DNA from: Acetatifactor muris
GTDB taxonomy: Bacteria; Bacillota; Clostridia; Lachnospirales; Lachnospiraceae
Length of the DNA stretch: 64,000 nucleotides
Assembly (NCBI RefSeq): GCF_024623325.1
Contig: NZ_JANJZD010000001.1
Location: 248,001-312,000, forward strand
Direction of reading: 5' to 3'
In this document: piece by piece, positions 26,100-33,906 of the stretch
Layout of the letters: every line of letters begins with the position of its first letter
Numbering within the stretch: the first letter of the stretch is position 1
Notes under the pieces: model-generated
Seen by the model: only the letters and a program-made list of their open reading frames with translations
The model's database searches: none
What the model was told of the DNA's origin: nothing
Program-made: the position numbers and the translations under genes

Positions 26100-28154
26100 T
26101 TATAGACTAAGCGTTTTGGACCTTCCACCCCTTCTGCGCCGAAGGAAGACCAGAAGCGGTATGGCTGTCAGGATCAGAACAAACAGGATATCTCCGGGTT
26201 CCGAATATGCAGTGTAACCTCCGCCCACAGCCAGATTGGAGACACCCAGAGGCAGGGGAGATGCCTGATTTACATCCCTGCTGTCACCTTCGGGATTCCT
26301 GACCTCCTCGATTACTGCAATGAAGGAAGTGTAGGGGGTAGTCATATTGTAATCCAGTCCGATCTGTGTGATTTCATCCTTGACAGACTCATCATTCCGC
26401 ACACTTCCGTATCCGGCCAGCTGATCCAGCTTCGTCCGGGCCCAGAGATAGCGGATAGCCTCATTTTCCGTATCCACGGTGACATCGTTTACCGGTATCT
26501 CCTGGACATAATCTTCTTCTCCTGACTTACCGGTTATTGTGATGGTGCCGGAAGGCTCTCCCTTCCATTTCCCGAACAGGACCACAGGCTTCTGTGCATA
26601 GAGAATGGAAGGAGCGGAGGTGGCCACATCGTAAACGTCAAATCCTTCATAATCAATGGTCATTCCGGTCAGAAGCGGAGACTCTATATAGGTACGGAAA
26701 CGGGAGGCACTGGATTCGGCATCTTCGGAATTTGTCACCACAAAGGCTTCCCCCATGCCGCATTGCGCAATCCCCTTGATGAGATAGTCGTTGACAGAGC
26801 TTCCGATGCCAAAGGAGAAAAAGCTGCTGGTATCCATGTGATTGTTGATCAGGTTAAAAATCTCGTCTTCATTAGACACGTATCCATCTGTGATTATGAC
26901 CACGCTCCGGGCAAAATCTTCTGATTCGGGAATGTCTACAGCTTCTTCCAGGGCAGGCATCATGGAGGTTCCGCCGCCGCCCATCTCTTCGTCGATCATT
27001 TCCGTGGCATATCTGATATTTTTAGCTGTGGCCGGAAGCGACTCCGGCGAAAGCCGGAAGGTTTCATTGGCGAACAGAATCAGATTGAACTTATCCGTTT
27101 CCTTTAAATTTGTGACCAGATCCCGAATCAGTAATTTGGCGGTATCCAGAGGATATCCCATCATGGAACCGGATACATCCAGCACGAAAATGTATTCCCG
27201 GGGAGGTATCTCCTCGGGCGTAAAACGCTCCGGAGGCTGTACCGTCAGCATGAAATAATTCTCTTCCCCGGAAGAGGTGAGCATGAGACCGCTTTCCACT
27301 TCTTCTCCGGTCAGTTTATAATTCAGAATGAAATCCCTGTTTCCGGCGTAATCTTCCGGGTTGGCCAGCGTAATTTCGGCTCTGGAGTCCTCCTTCTGTT
27401 CCACTTTGATTTCGTGAGATTTACTTTCTATACCGGCAATGGGGACACCTGTGGACAGATTGACATTGATCAGATATTCTCCGGGAGGCGTCTCACCGTC
27501 TGCAAGGTAGGGACTTGACACCCAGTCATCCTGCTGTGCATCGGCCTTTTCTTCCGATTCCGGAGGCGCCGCATATCGGGGACCGACAACGGTGGGAAAG
27601 CTGAATTCATAGATACCGTCGGTGGAAGAAATCAGTTCGGTGTAATGCAGTTCAATGCGGGCAGTATCTCCCGGCATGATATTTGCCACATCCATGGTGA
27701 ATACATTGGGGCGTTTCTGCTCCAGCAGGGAGGCGCTTTTCCCCTCGCTTTTTGCCTCCTCGTACTCTGTCTTCGCCTCCTCTTTTTCCTTGATTTTGGC
27801 TACGACCACATTGTTTCCGATTTCCATTTTCATGCCGTGCATGGTGACGTCGGAGGAAGTGGGGAAGACATATCTCGCGTTTATGGGTGTATCTCCTTCG
27901 TTGGCATAAGTCTGCACCACATAAGTCTCGGCGATGACACCGTTAATGTTGGTGGTCACTTCCGTGGATTTTAACGGAAAGAGATCCACAGGACAGTCTT
28001 CTGTCTGAATAATGAAGTAAGGCGCCAGGAGTTCCTCCTCTTCCCCGGGCGATTCTTCTTCTGTTTTTTCTCCGGCCGCGTAAGCGGGAAGCGCATATGC
28101 GGCAAAGGTAAGCAGCGCAAATGACAGACACAGCAGTTTTTTAATTCGTTTCAT
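26100..28154 (-). CDS. VIT and VWA domain protein, likely exosortase substrate
   Basis: 684-residue secreted protein: signal peptide (1-26, ending PAYAA), VIT domain (~40-180, STEVTTNINGVIAETYVVQTYAN, ARYVFPTSSDV), a beta-rich linker, a VWA domain with MIDAS DVSGSMMG (~325-335) and later Thr/Asp positions (GGGTSMMP, ITDGYVSN), and a C-terminal region. The tail has AYSEPGD, a 16-residue hydrophobic helix, then RRRRGGRSK, close to a PEP-CTERM-type sorting signal. VIT-VWA proteins resemble inter-alpha-trypsin inhibitor heavy chains and bind other proteins through the metal site. First gene of a two-gene operon with the exosortase. AGGTAC precedes the start weakly. Confidence 0.85.
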   Translation of the reverse strand: MKRIKKLLCLSFALLTFAAYALPAYAAGEKTEEESPGEEEELLAPYFIIQTEDCPVDLFPLKSTEVTTNINGVIAETYVVQTYANEGDTPINARYVFPTSSDVTMHGMKMEIGNNVVVAKIKEKEEAKTEYEEAKSEGKSASLLEQKRPNVFTMDVANIMPGDTARIELHYTELISSTDGIYEFSFPTVVGPRYAAPPESEEKADAQQDDWVSSPYLADGETPPGEYLINVNLSTGVPIAGIESKSHEIKVEQKEDSRAEITLANPEDYAGNRDFILNYKLTGEEVESGLMLTSSGEENYFMLTVQPPERFTPEEIPPREYIFVLDVSGSMMGYPLDTAKLLIRDLVTNLKETDKFNLILFANETFRLSPESLPATAKNIRYATEMIDEEMGGGGTSMMPALEEAVDIPESEDFARSVVIITDGYVSNEDEIFNLINNHMDTSSFFSFGIGSSVNDYLIKGIAQCGMGEAFVVTNSEDAESSASRFRTYIESPLLTGMTIDYEGFDVYDVATSAPSILYAQKPVVLFGKWKGEPSGTITITGKSGEEDYVQEIPVNDVTVDTENEAIRYLWARTKLDQLAGYGSVRNDESVKDEITQIGLDYNMTTPYTSFIAVIEEVRNPEGDSRDVNQASPLPLGVSNLAVGGGYTAYSEPGDILFVLILTAIPLLVFLRRRRGGRSKTLSL

Positions 28155-28240
28155 CGTAAGTACCTCCGTTTTCTTCTGTTATTTTACAGCGGAATTGCAT
28201 AGAAGGTACGTCAGAATTTCAACATTTTTGCATCATTTTT

Positions 28241-28371
28241 CATGTAACGGTTCAGACAGGCCCTGAACTGTTTCCCCGTTTTCAAAGAAATTTTAGAAAT
28301 AGTGTTGAAGCAAAAGCCGGCGGATTACTTTTAAAGGCTTCCTGGTGCCGGCCTGTCTGAACTGTTACATG
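28241..28371. repeat. 131-bp element bounded by 22-bp inverted repeats (MITE-like)
   Basis: CATGTAACGGTTCAGACAGGCC at 28241-28262 and its reverse complement at 28350-28371 differ at one base; 87 bp of non-coding DNA lie between. The 12-mer GTAACGGTTCAG inside the arm recurs at 39558-39569 (inverted) and 59990-60001. That looks like a small non-autonomous repeat family or a long hairpin RNA. It sits between divergent genes. Confidence 0.6.
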
Positions 28372-28408
28372 TTCTTGGGGGGCTGGGTCTATGTATCGAA
28401 TAAAGTAC

Positions 28409-28436
28409 TTGCATTTACCGTATTCTATGGTAAAAT
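28409..28436 (+). promoter_or_regulatory. Promoter of the oligopeptide ABC operon
   Basis: -35 TTGCAT (28409-28414), 16-bp spacer, -10 TAAAAT (28431-28436), about 50 bp before the substrate-binding protein start. Confidence 0.65.
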
Positions 28437-28490
28437 GAGGGAAACAATTGAATAGTGAGAGGTTTATTAATCGAAGAGGAGAAGAGCAAA

Positions 28491-30113
28491 ATGAAAACAT
28501 GTTTTCATGGCAAAAAGAAACTTTGCAGTTTACTTTTTACGGCACTTCTGGTGATGGCTGTACTGGGCGGATGCGCAGACGGCACAGGAGAGTCTTCGGG
28601 GGATAATTCCTCTAAGGAGTCTGTGACAGATTCGCAGGGAACTGCTTCCACACAGGAGAGTACCCAGGAGCAGGAAGCTTCAGGCGATATGTACGGCGGC
28701 TCCGTTGTTGTAGGAATACAACAGGATATCGACAGTCTTGACCCTCATAAAGCAACGGCGGCAGGAACTAAGGAGATTTTATTCAACATTTTTGAAGGCC
28801 TGGTAAAGCCTGATGAAAATGGTCACCTGATCGGTGCGGTGGCCAGTGATTACACAATATCCGAGGACGGGTTGGTGTATACCTTCACCCTTCGGGATGG
28901 TGTAAAGTTCCATAATGGTAATGCTGTGACTGCTGAGGATGTGAAATACTCTCTGGAGAGAGTATCGGGACTGTTGGATGGCACTCCCTTAATTTCCACC
29001 ATGAGCGCAATCACAGCCGTAGATATTCTTGATGAGAAAACGGTTCAGGTAACGGTGGGAAGTGCCAACACAGAGCTGATTTACAGCTTTGTGGCCGCTA
29101 TCATCCCCGCTGGCAGCGGCGAGGAGGAAGGGGCGGATCCCGTGGGTACCGGACCGTTTTCTTATGTTTCCTACAAGCCTCAGGAGGGAATCGTTCTGGC
29201 GAAGAATCCGGAGTACTGGCAGGAGGGGCTCCCCCATGTGGATCAGGTGGAATTCAAGATCGTGGGAGACGGAGACACGGCGCTGATGGAGCTGCAGGGC
29301 GGTACCATCGACATCTATCCTTATCTCACCGATTCCCAGGCCCAGGTGATTCAGAATAATTATCAGGTGATTTCTTCCGCCACCACCATGGTGCAGGCCC
29401 TGTATCTGAACAATGGAACGGCACCTTTTGATGATGTGCGGGTGCGTCAGGCCATCTGTTATGCGCTGGATAAGGAAGAAATCAATGAATTTGTAGGCGG
29501 TGGAACAGGAACGCTGATCAGTTCCTGTATGCCTCCCACGCTGAAAGATTATTACACAGATCTGAATGACACCTACGGGACCACCGCCAATGTGGAGAAG
29601 GCGAAAGAGCTGCTGGCAGATGCCGGTTATGCCGACGGGTTTGACATGGAGATCGCCATTGTTTCCGGCTATGAATTTCACATGCAGACCGGCGAGGTAA
29701 TCGTGGAACAGTTGAAAAAGGTGGGAATCAATGCCACAATCCAGGGGATGGAGAACAGCGAATGGCTGGAAAAGGTGTACAATGGGCGTGAGTTTGATGC
29801 TACCATCACCTGCCTTACCAGCGACATGACGCCGGGATATCTGATGAATCGGTTCCAGACTACATCCGGCAAGAACTTTATCAACTTTGTCAGTTCAGAG
29901 TACGATGAAGTCTACCAGAAGGCCCAGGCTGCCATTGATCTGACCGAGAAGGCCGAGTATTATAAGCAGCTGCAGAAGATTCTCTGTGACCAGGCGGGAA
30001 GTGCATTTATTCAGACGCCGGCGGATAAGACGGCGCTCAGCAATCGGATTGCAGGGTACAAATTCTACCCTGTCTATGTACAGGACATCAGCACGGTGTA
30101 TATTGTAGAATAA
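28491..30113 (+). CDS. Oligopeptide/dipeptide ABC transporter substrate-binding lipoprotein
   Basis: 540-residue SBP_bac_5 family lipoprotein. The signal peptide ends in lipobox VLGGC (Cys ~26), followed by a Ser/Glu-rich linker and the binding domain: GIQQDIDSLDPHKA, FEGLVKPDENG, YTFTLRDGVKFHNGNAVTAEDVKYSLER, GTGPFSYVSY, and the family hallmark RVRQAICYALDKEEI. It captures a peptide, nickel-type or glycopeptide ligand outside the cell for the permeases encoded next; the ligand cannot be read from sequence. GAGGAGA before ATG 28491 fixes the start, which is 12 codons after the first possible start. First gene of a four-gene transporter operon. Confidence 0.93.
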   Translation: MKTCFHGKKKLCSLLFTALLVMAVLGGCADGTGESSGDNSSKESVTDSQGTASTQESTQEQEASGDMYGGSVVVGIQQDIDSLDPHKATAAGTKEILFNIFEGLVKPDENGHLIGAVASDYTISEDGLVYTFTLRDGVKFHNGNAVTAEDVKYSLERVSGLLDGTPLISTMSAITAVDILDEKTVQVTVGSANTELIYSFVAAIIPAGSGEEEGADPVGTGPFSYVSYKPQEGIVLAKNPEYWQEGLPHVDQVEFKIVGDGDTALMELQGGTIDIYPYLTDSQAQVIQNNYQVISSATTMVQALYLNNGTAPFDDVRVRQAICYALDKEEINEFVGGGTGTLISSCMPPTLKDYYTDLNDTYGTTANVEKAKELLADAGYADGFDMEIAIVSGYEFHMQTGEVIVEQLKKVGINATIQGMENSEWLEKVYNGREFDATITCLTSDMTPGYLMNRFQTTSGKNFINFVSSEYDEVYQKAQAAIDLTEKAEYYKQLQKILCDQAGSAFIQTPADKTALSNRIAGYKFYPVYVQDISTVYIVE

Positions 30114-30173
30114 GAAACAAACTTTATTGGTCACTGGGGGACCGTGACAAAAGAAGACAGGAGGAAGGGCAGC

Positions 30174-31127
30174 GTGAAATATGTTGGAAAAAAATTAGGT
30201 ACTCTCATTATGACATTGTTTCTTGTTTCCGCTGCCGCATTCCTGGCTTTTGAGATCATTCCCGGAGATGTGGTTGCATCCATACTGGGGACAGAAGCCA
30301 CTCCCGAGAGAGAAGCGCAGCTGCGGGAGGAACTGGGATTTAACGATCCTCCCATTGTCCGTTACGGGAAGTGGGTGGCAGGCGTATTTCAGGGGGACTT
30401 CGGTGTCAGCTACCGCTATTCCAAGAATATGAATGAAATGATGCCGGTGGCAGAGCTCATAGGAGATAAACTGCCGGTGACATTGTGGCTGGCCGCCATA
30501 TCTCTGGTGCTGATTGTGCTGGTATCTATTCCGCTGGGTGTGCTCTGGGCGAAGAGCGGCAATCATCTGCTGGACGCGGCGCTGGGAGTTATCACCCAGG
30601 CATCTATGGCGGTGCCTTCTTTTTTTCTGGGAATTCTGGTTACCTGGCTGTTCGGAATTATGTTCCGGTTCTTCAGGCCGGGAGGTTATGTGAGTTATCA
30701 GGATAATTTTCCGGGCTTTCTCGGATATCTGTTGTTCCCGGCCATATCCATCGCTCTGCCGAAGGTTGCGATGACGGCGAGATTCCTGCGCAATTCCATG
30801 CTGACGGAACTGGACTCGGATTATGTGCGCACCGCATACAGCAAGGGCTGTACCAAAGAACGTGTCATGTACGGGCATGTGCTGAGGAATGCCATGATGC
30901 CGGTGGTGACTTTTCTGGGGATGATCGTGGCGGAGATTGTGGCAGGGAGTATTGTGGTTGAGCAGGTATTTGGCCTTCCCGGGATTGGAAGGCTGCTGAT
31001 CAGCTCCATTTCCACAAGAGATTTTCCAGTGGTGGAGATTCTGATTCTCTATATTACATTTGTGGTGATATTTGTGTATTTTCTGGTGGATATTCTGTAT
31101 AAGGTGATAGATCCCAGGATTTCATAA
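30174..31127 (+). CDS. ABC transporter permease, DppB/OppB type
   Basis: 317-residue inner-membrane permease with six helices and the EAA-type loop (SMLTELDSDYVRTAYSKGCTKERVMYGHVLRNA) that docks the ATPase. The N-terminal helix and FEIIPGDVV are typical of DppB. I choose GTG 30174 because AGGAGG lies 9 bp upstream and the product begins MKYVGKKLGTLI; an upstream GTG at 30144 also exists without a ribosome site. Partner of the DppC-like permease downstream. Confidence 0.93.
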   Translation: MKYVGKKLGTLIMTLFLVSAAAFLAFEIIPGDVVASILGTEATPEREAQLREELGFNDPPIVRYGKWVAGVFQGDFGVSYRYSKNMNEMMPVAELIGDKLPVTLWLAAISLVLIVLVSIPLGVLWAKSGNHLLDAALGVITQASMAVPSFFLGILVTWLFGIMFRFFRPGGYVSYQDNFPGFLGYLLFPAISIALPKVAMTARFLRNSMLTELDSDYVRTAYSKGCTKERVMYGHVLRNAMMPVVTFLGMIVAEIVAGSIVVEQVFGLPGIGRLLISSISTRDFPVVEILILYITFVVIFVYFLVDILYKVIDPRIS

Positions 31128-31223
31128 ATGGATTTTTGAGATGGTCCGGGAACTGCCCCGGAAGAGTTTGTTTATGTGATTCCGGGAAGGAAAAGTAATT
31201 GCGGAAATGTAGAGGGAACGACC

Positions 31224-32078
31224 GTGGAAAACACAAAATATACAGGGAAGACGGAAGTGAAAAAAGCGAAGAATAAAAGGTGGAACAAATACCTGACAGC
31301 CGGCATGGTGATGACGGGCATTGCCGTGACATTGGGAATTGTGGGCTTTTTCTGGACGCCGTACAGCACCACTGCCATGTCTGCGGCGGAAAAATTTGCG
31401 CCGCCTTCTCTGCGTCATTTTTTCGGCACAGATAACTTCGGCCGGGATATTTTTTCCAGGGTTATGCAGGGAATGGGGACTTCGATTCTCATCAGCAGTC
31501 TTGTTGTGTTTTTCTCCGGCGCGGCGGGCATTTTCCTCGGGGCATTGACGGGATATTTCGGCGGTCTGGTAGACGAGGTGGTCATGAGGATTACAGATGC
31601 GCTGAACGGTTTCCCCAGTATCCTGCTGACACTGGTGATTATCAGTCTGCTGGGAACCGGGATGCAGAATGTGATTATTTCTCTGGGCCTGGTGTTCGTG
31701 CCCGGCTTTGTGAGAATTGTGAGAAGTGAATTTATCCGGCTTCGGGATGCGGATTATATCAAACGGGCCAGAATGATGAGGGTGGGGAATTTCCGCATCC
31801 TTTTTGTTCATATTCTGCCCAACATTTTTTCCGTGTTCTGGGTGTCCGTGATGATAGGTTTTAACAATGCCATACTGGCGGAGTCGGGCATGAGCTATCT
31901 GGGAATCGGCGTGCAGCCTCCGGATGCCAGTCTGGGCAAGATGCTTTCAGATGCCCAGGGATACCTGCAGACCGCACCCTGGTATGCATTGGCGCCGGGA
32001 CTGACCATTGTGTGGGTGGTGCTGGGCTTTTCTCTGTTCAGCGAGGGAATCAGACGGAAGGGAGGCACACAGAGATGA
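31224..32078 (+). CDS. ABC transporter permease, DppC/OppC type
   Basis: 284-residue permease with the DppC pattern: FGTDNFGRDIFSRVMQG after the first helix, then GGLVDEVVMRITDALNGFPSILL and the EAA loop EFIRLRDADYIKRARMMRVGNFRILFVHILPN. The start at GTG 31224 has AGAGGG 7 bp upstream; a longer reading from 31176 cannot be excluded. It forms the membrane pore with the upstream permease. Its stop overlaps the ATPase start (ATGA at 32075), so the two are translationally coupled. Confidence 0.92.
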   Translation: MENTKYTGKTEVKKAKNKRWNKYLTAGMVMTGIAVTLGIVGFFWTPYSTTAMSAAEKFAPPSLRHFFGTDNFGRDIFSRVMQGMGTSILISSLVVFFSGAAGIFLGALTGYFGGLVDEVVMRITDALNGFPSILLTLVIISLLGTGMQNVIISLGLVFVPGFVRIVRSEFIRLRDADYIKRARMMRVGNFRILFVHILPNIFSVFWVSVMIGFNNAILAESGMSYLGIGVQPPDASLGKMLSDAQGYLQTAPWYALAPGLTIVWVVLGFSLFSEGIRRKGGTQR

Positions 32079-33730
32079 TTAAAATAGAAGAATTGTCCGT
32101 GGCCTTCGGTGATACCGAGGTGGTGAAAAACGTCAGCCTTGAACTGAGGGACGGTGAGATTCTGGGTGTGGTGGGGGAGTCCGGCTCGGGCAAGTCCGTC
32201 ACGGCACTTACGTTGATGGGACTTGTGTCAGATGCGGCGAAAGTAACGTCCGGCCGGATTCTTTTTGACGATGTCATTCTGAGAGAAGCGGGCAGGCCAT
32301 GTGACAAGGCGCTTTATCGGAAATTCCAGGGCTCGGAGATGTCCATGGTGTTCCAGGAGCCCCAGACCAGTCTGAATCCCACCCAGAAGGTGGGCCGGCA
32401 GGTGGAGGAAGTGCTGCTGCTTCACACAAAGCTGGACAGAGGGGAGATACGGGATAAAGTGCTGGAAACTTTTCGGGCAGTGGGACTGCAGGATGCGGAA
32501 AGGGTGTATGTCAGTTATCCGCATCAGCTGTCCGGCGGCATGCGCCAGCGTGCCATGATTGCCATGGCTGTAATTCTTCACCCCAGGCTGATTGTGGCGG
32601 ACGAACCTACCACTGCGCTGGATGTGACCATCCAGAATCAGATAGTGGAACTGCTGCGTAAGATTAATGCAGAACAGAACAACGCCATGCTGTTTATCAC
32701 CCATGATCTGCATCTTGCCAGGCGAATCTGTCACCGGGTGGCAGTGATGAAGGATGGCTGTGTGGTGGAGACGGGTACCGCGGAGGAAGTCCTTGATCAT
32801 CCCGGAGAAGCATATACGAAGCGGCTGGTAGAGGCTGTTCCCTCCAGAGTCCGGGGCAGAGAAGGCAGGACGGCGGGCAACAGGACATGTAATCCGGGAT
32901 CACTGACCGGGGAAAACGGGAAAGCTCCTTCAGAGCCGGTACTGCAGGTGCGGGATCTGTCCGTGTACTATCAGGACGGCGGTCAGGCCCTGGCGGAGGA
33001 AGAAGGCAGAGAAGGAGGAAACCGATTTTCCCTGAAAGCCTTTTTCCGGCGAAACTATCGGCAGTATGTGGTCCATCATGCGGATTTTGAGATCTGGCCC
33101 GGAGAAAGTCTGGGGCTGGTGGGGGAGAGCGGCTGTGGCAAGACTTCTCTCTCTAAAGCAATTCTGGGCATAAACCATCATATAGAAGGAAATATCGTGC
33201 ACCATTCCGTCCGGCCCCAGATGGTATTTCAGGATCCATACAGCAGCCTGAATCCCACGAAGACCATCGGGTGGCTGCTGGAGGAACCGCTGAGAGCCGC
33301 CGGCCGGCTGGATAAGTCTCTGGCCATGACGAAGGCGGACAGGGAGGCTGCGGCTTACGATATGCTGCGGCGAGTGGGGCTGGAGGAGGCTTATTTTCAC
33401 AGGAAACCTTCCGAGCTCAGCGGCGGCCAGCGCCAGCGGGTCAGCATCGCTCAGGCCCTGATTACCAATCCGGGCTTTATTGTGGCGGACGAACCGGTAT
33501 CTGCGCTGGATGTGACCATTCAGGCCCAGATTATGGAATTGATTTTAAAGCTTCAGGGGGAGATGAATCTTGCCTGTCTGTTCATTTCCCATGACATCAA
33601 CGTGGTCTACCGGATGTGTGACCGGATCATGGTGATGAAGGACGGACAGATTCTGGAGATCGGAGAGACGGAGGAAGTATTCGCTCATCCGAAGGCAGAC
33701 TATACAAAGTTATTATTATGTCATTCCTGA
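32075..33730 (+). CDS. Fused double ABC ATPase (DppD-DppF type) for oligopeptide uptake
   Basis: 551-residue protein with two complete nucleotide-binding domains in tandem, replacing the usual separate DppD and DppF. Domain 1: Walker A GESGSGKS (~36), Q-loop MVFQEPQTSLNP, signature LSGGMRQR, Walker B LIVADEPTTALD, H-loop ITHD. A linker of ~70 residues follows. Domain 2: Walker A GESGCGKT (~352), VFQDPYSSLNP, signature LSGGQRQR, Walker B FIVADEPVSALD, ISHD. The C-terminal oligopeptide-transporter extension after domain 1 is shortened and lacks the Fe-S cysteine cluster. It powers uptake through the two permeases encoded just before. Confidence 0.94.
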   Translation: MIKIEELSVAFGDTEVVKNVSLELRDGEILGVVGESGSGKSVTALTLMGLVSDAAKVTSGRILFDDVILREAGRPCDKALYRKFQGSEMSMVFQEPQTSLNPTQKVGRQVEEVLLLHTKLDRGEIRDKVLETFRAVGLQDAERVYVSYPHQLSGGMRQRAMIAMAVILHPRLIVADEPTTALDVTIQNQIVELLRKINAEQNNAMLFITHDLHLARRICHRVAVMKDGCVVETGTAEEVLDHPGEAYTKRLVEAVPSRVRGREGRTAGNRTCNPGSLTGENGKAPSEPVLQVRDLSVYYQDGGQALAEEEGREGGNRFSLKAFFRRNYRQYVVHHADFEIWPGESLGLVGESGCGKTSLSKAILGINHHIEGNIVHHSVRPQMVFQDPYSSLNPTKTIGWLLEEPLRAAGRLDKSLAMTKADREAAAYDMLRRVGLEEAYFHRKPSELSGGQRQRVSIAQALITNPGFIVADEPVSALDVTIQAQIMELILKLQGEMNLACLFISHDINVVYRMCDRIMVMKDGQILEIGETEEVFAHPKADYTKLLLCHS

Positions 33731-33828
33731 ATTCTGCGGAAATCATTTCGGATGTACAGGGGAAACAGTTCAGAGACTTATCTGGGCTGTTTTTTTGCGT
33801 CAGCCTGTTACGGGGGACTATAAAAGAA

Positions 33829-33857
33829 TTGACTGAAAATGGGAATGAGGGTAGAAT
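33829..33857 (+). promoter_or_regulatory. Promoter of the GH2 glycosidase gene
   Basis: -35 TTGACT (33829-33834), 17-bp spacer, -10 TAGAAT (33852-33857), 50 bp before the ATG at 33907. This separates the glycosidase from the transporter operon and rules out the longer frame from 33718. Confidence 0.72.
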
Positions 33858-33906
33858 GAAGAAGTCAGAAACAGGCCGGATAGCGGAAGGAAAAGGAGAC
33901 AGTAAA

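Noticed and set aside
33718..33906. N-terminal extension of the GH2 frame
   Set aside because: Contains the gene's own promoter and ribosome site and the tail of the ATPase gene.
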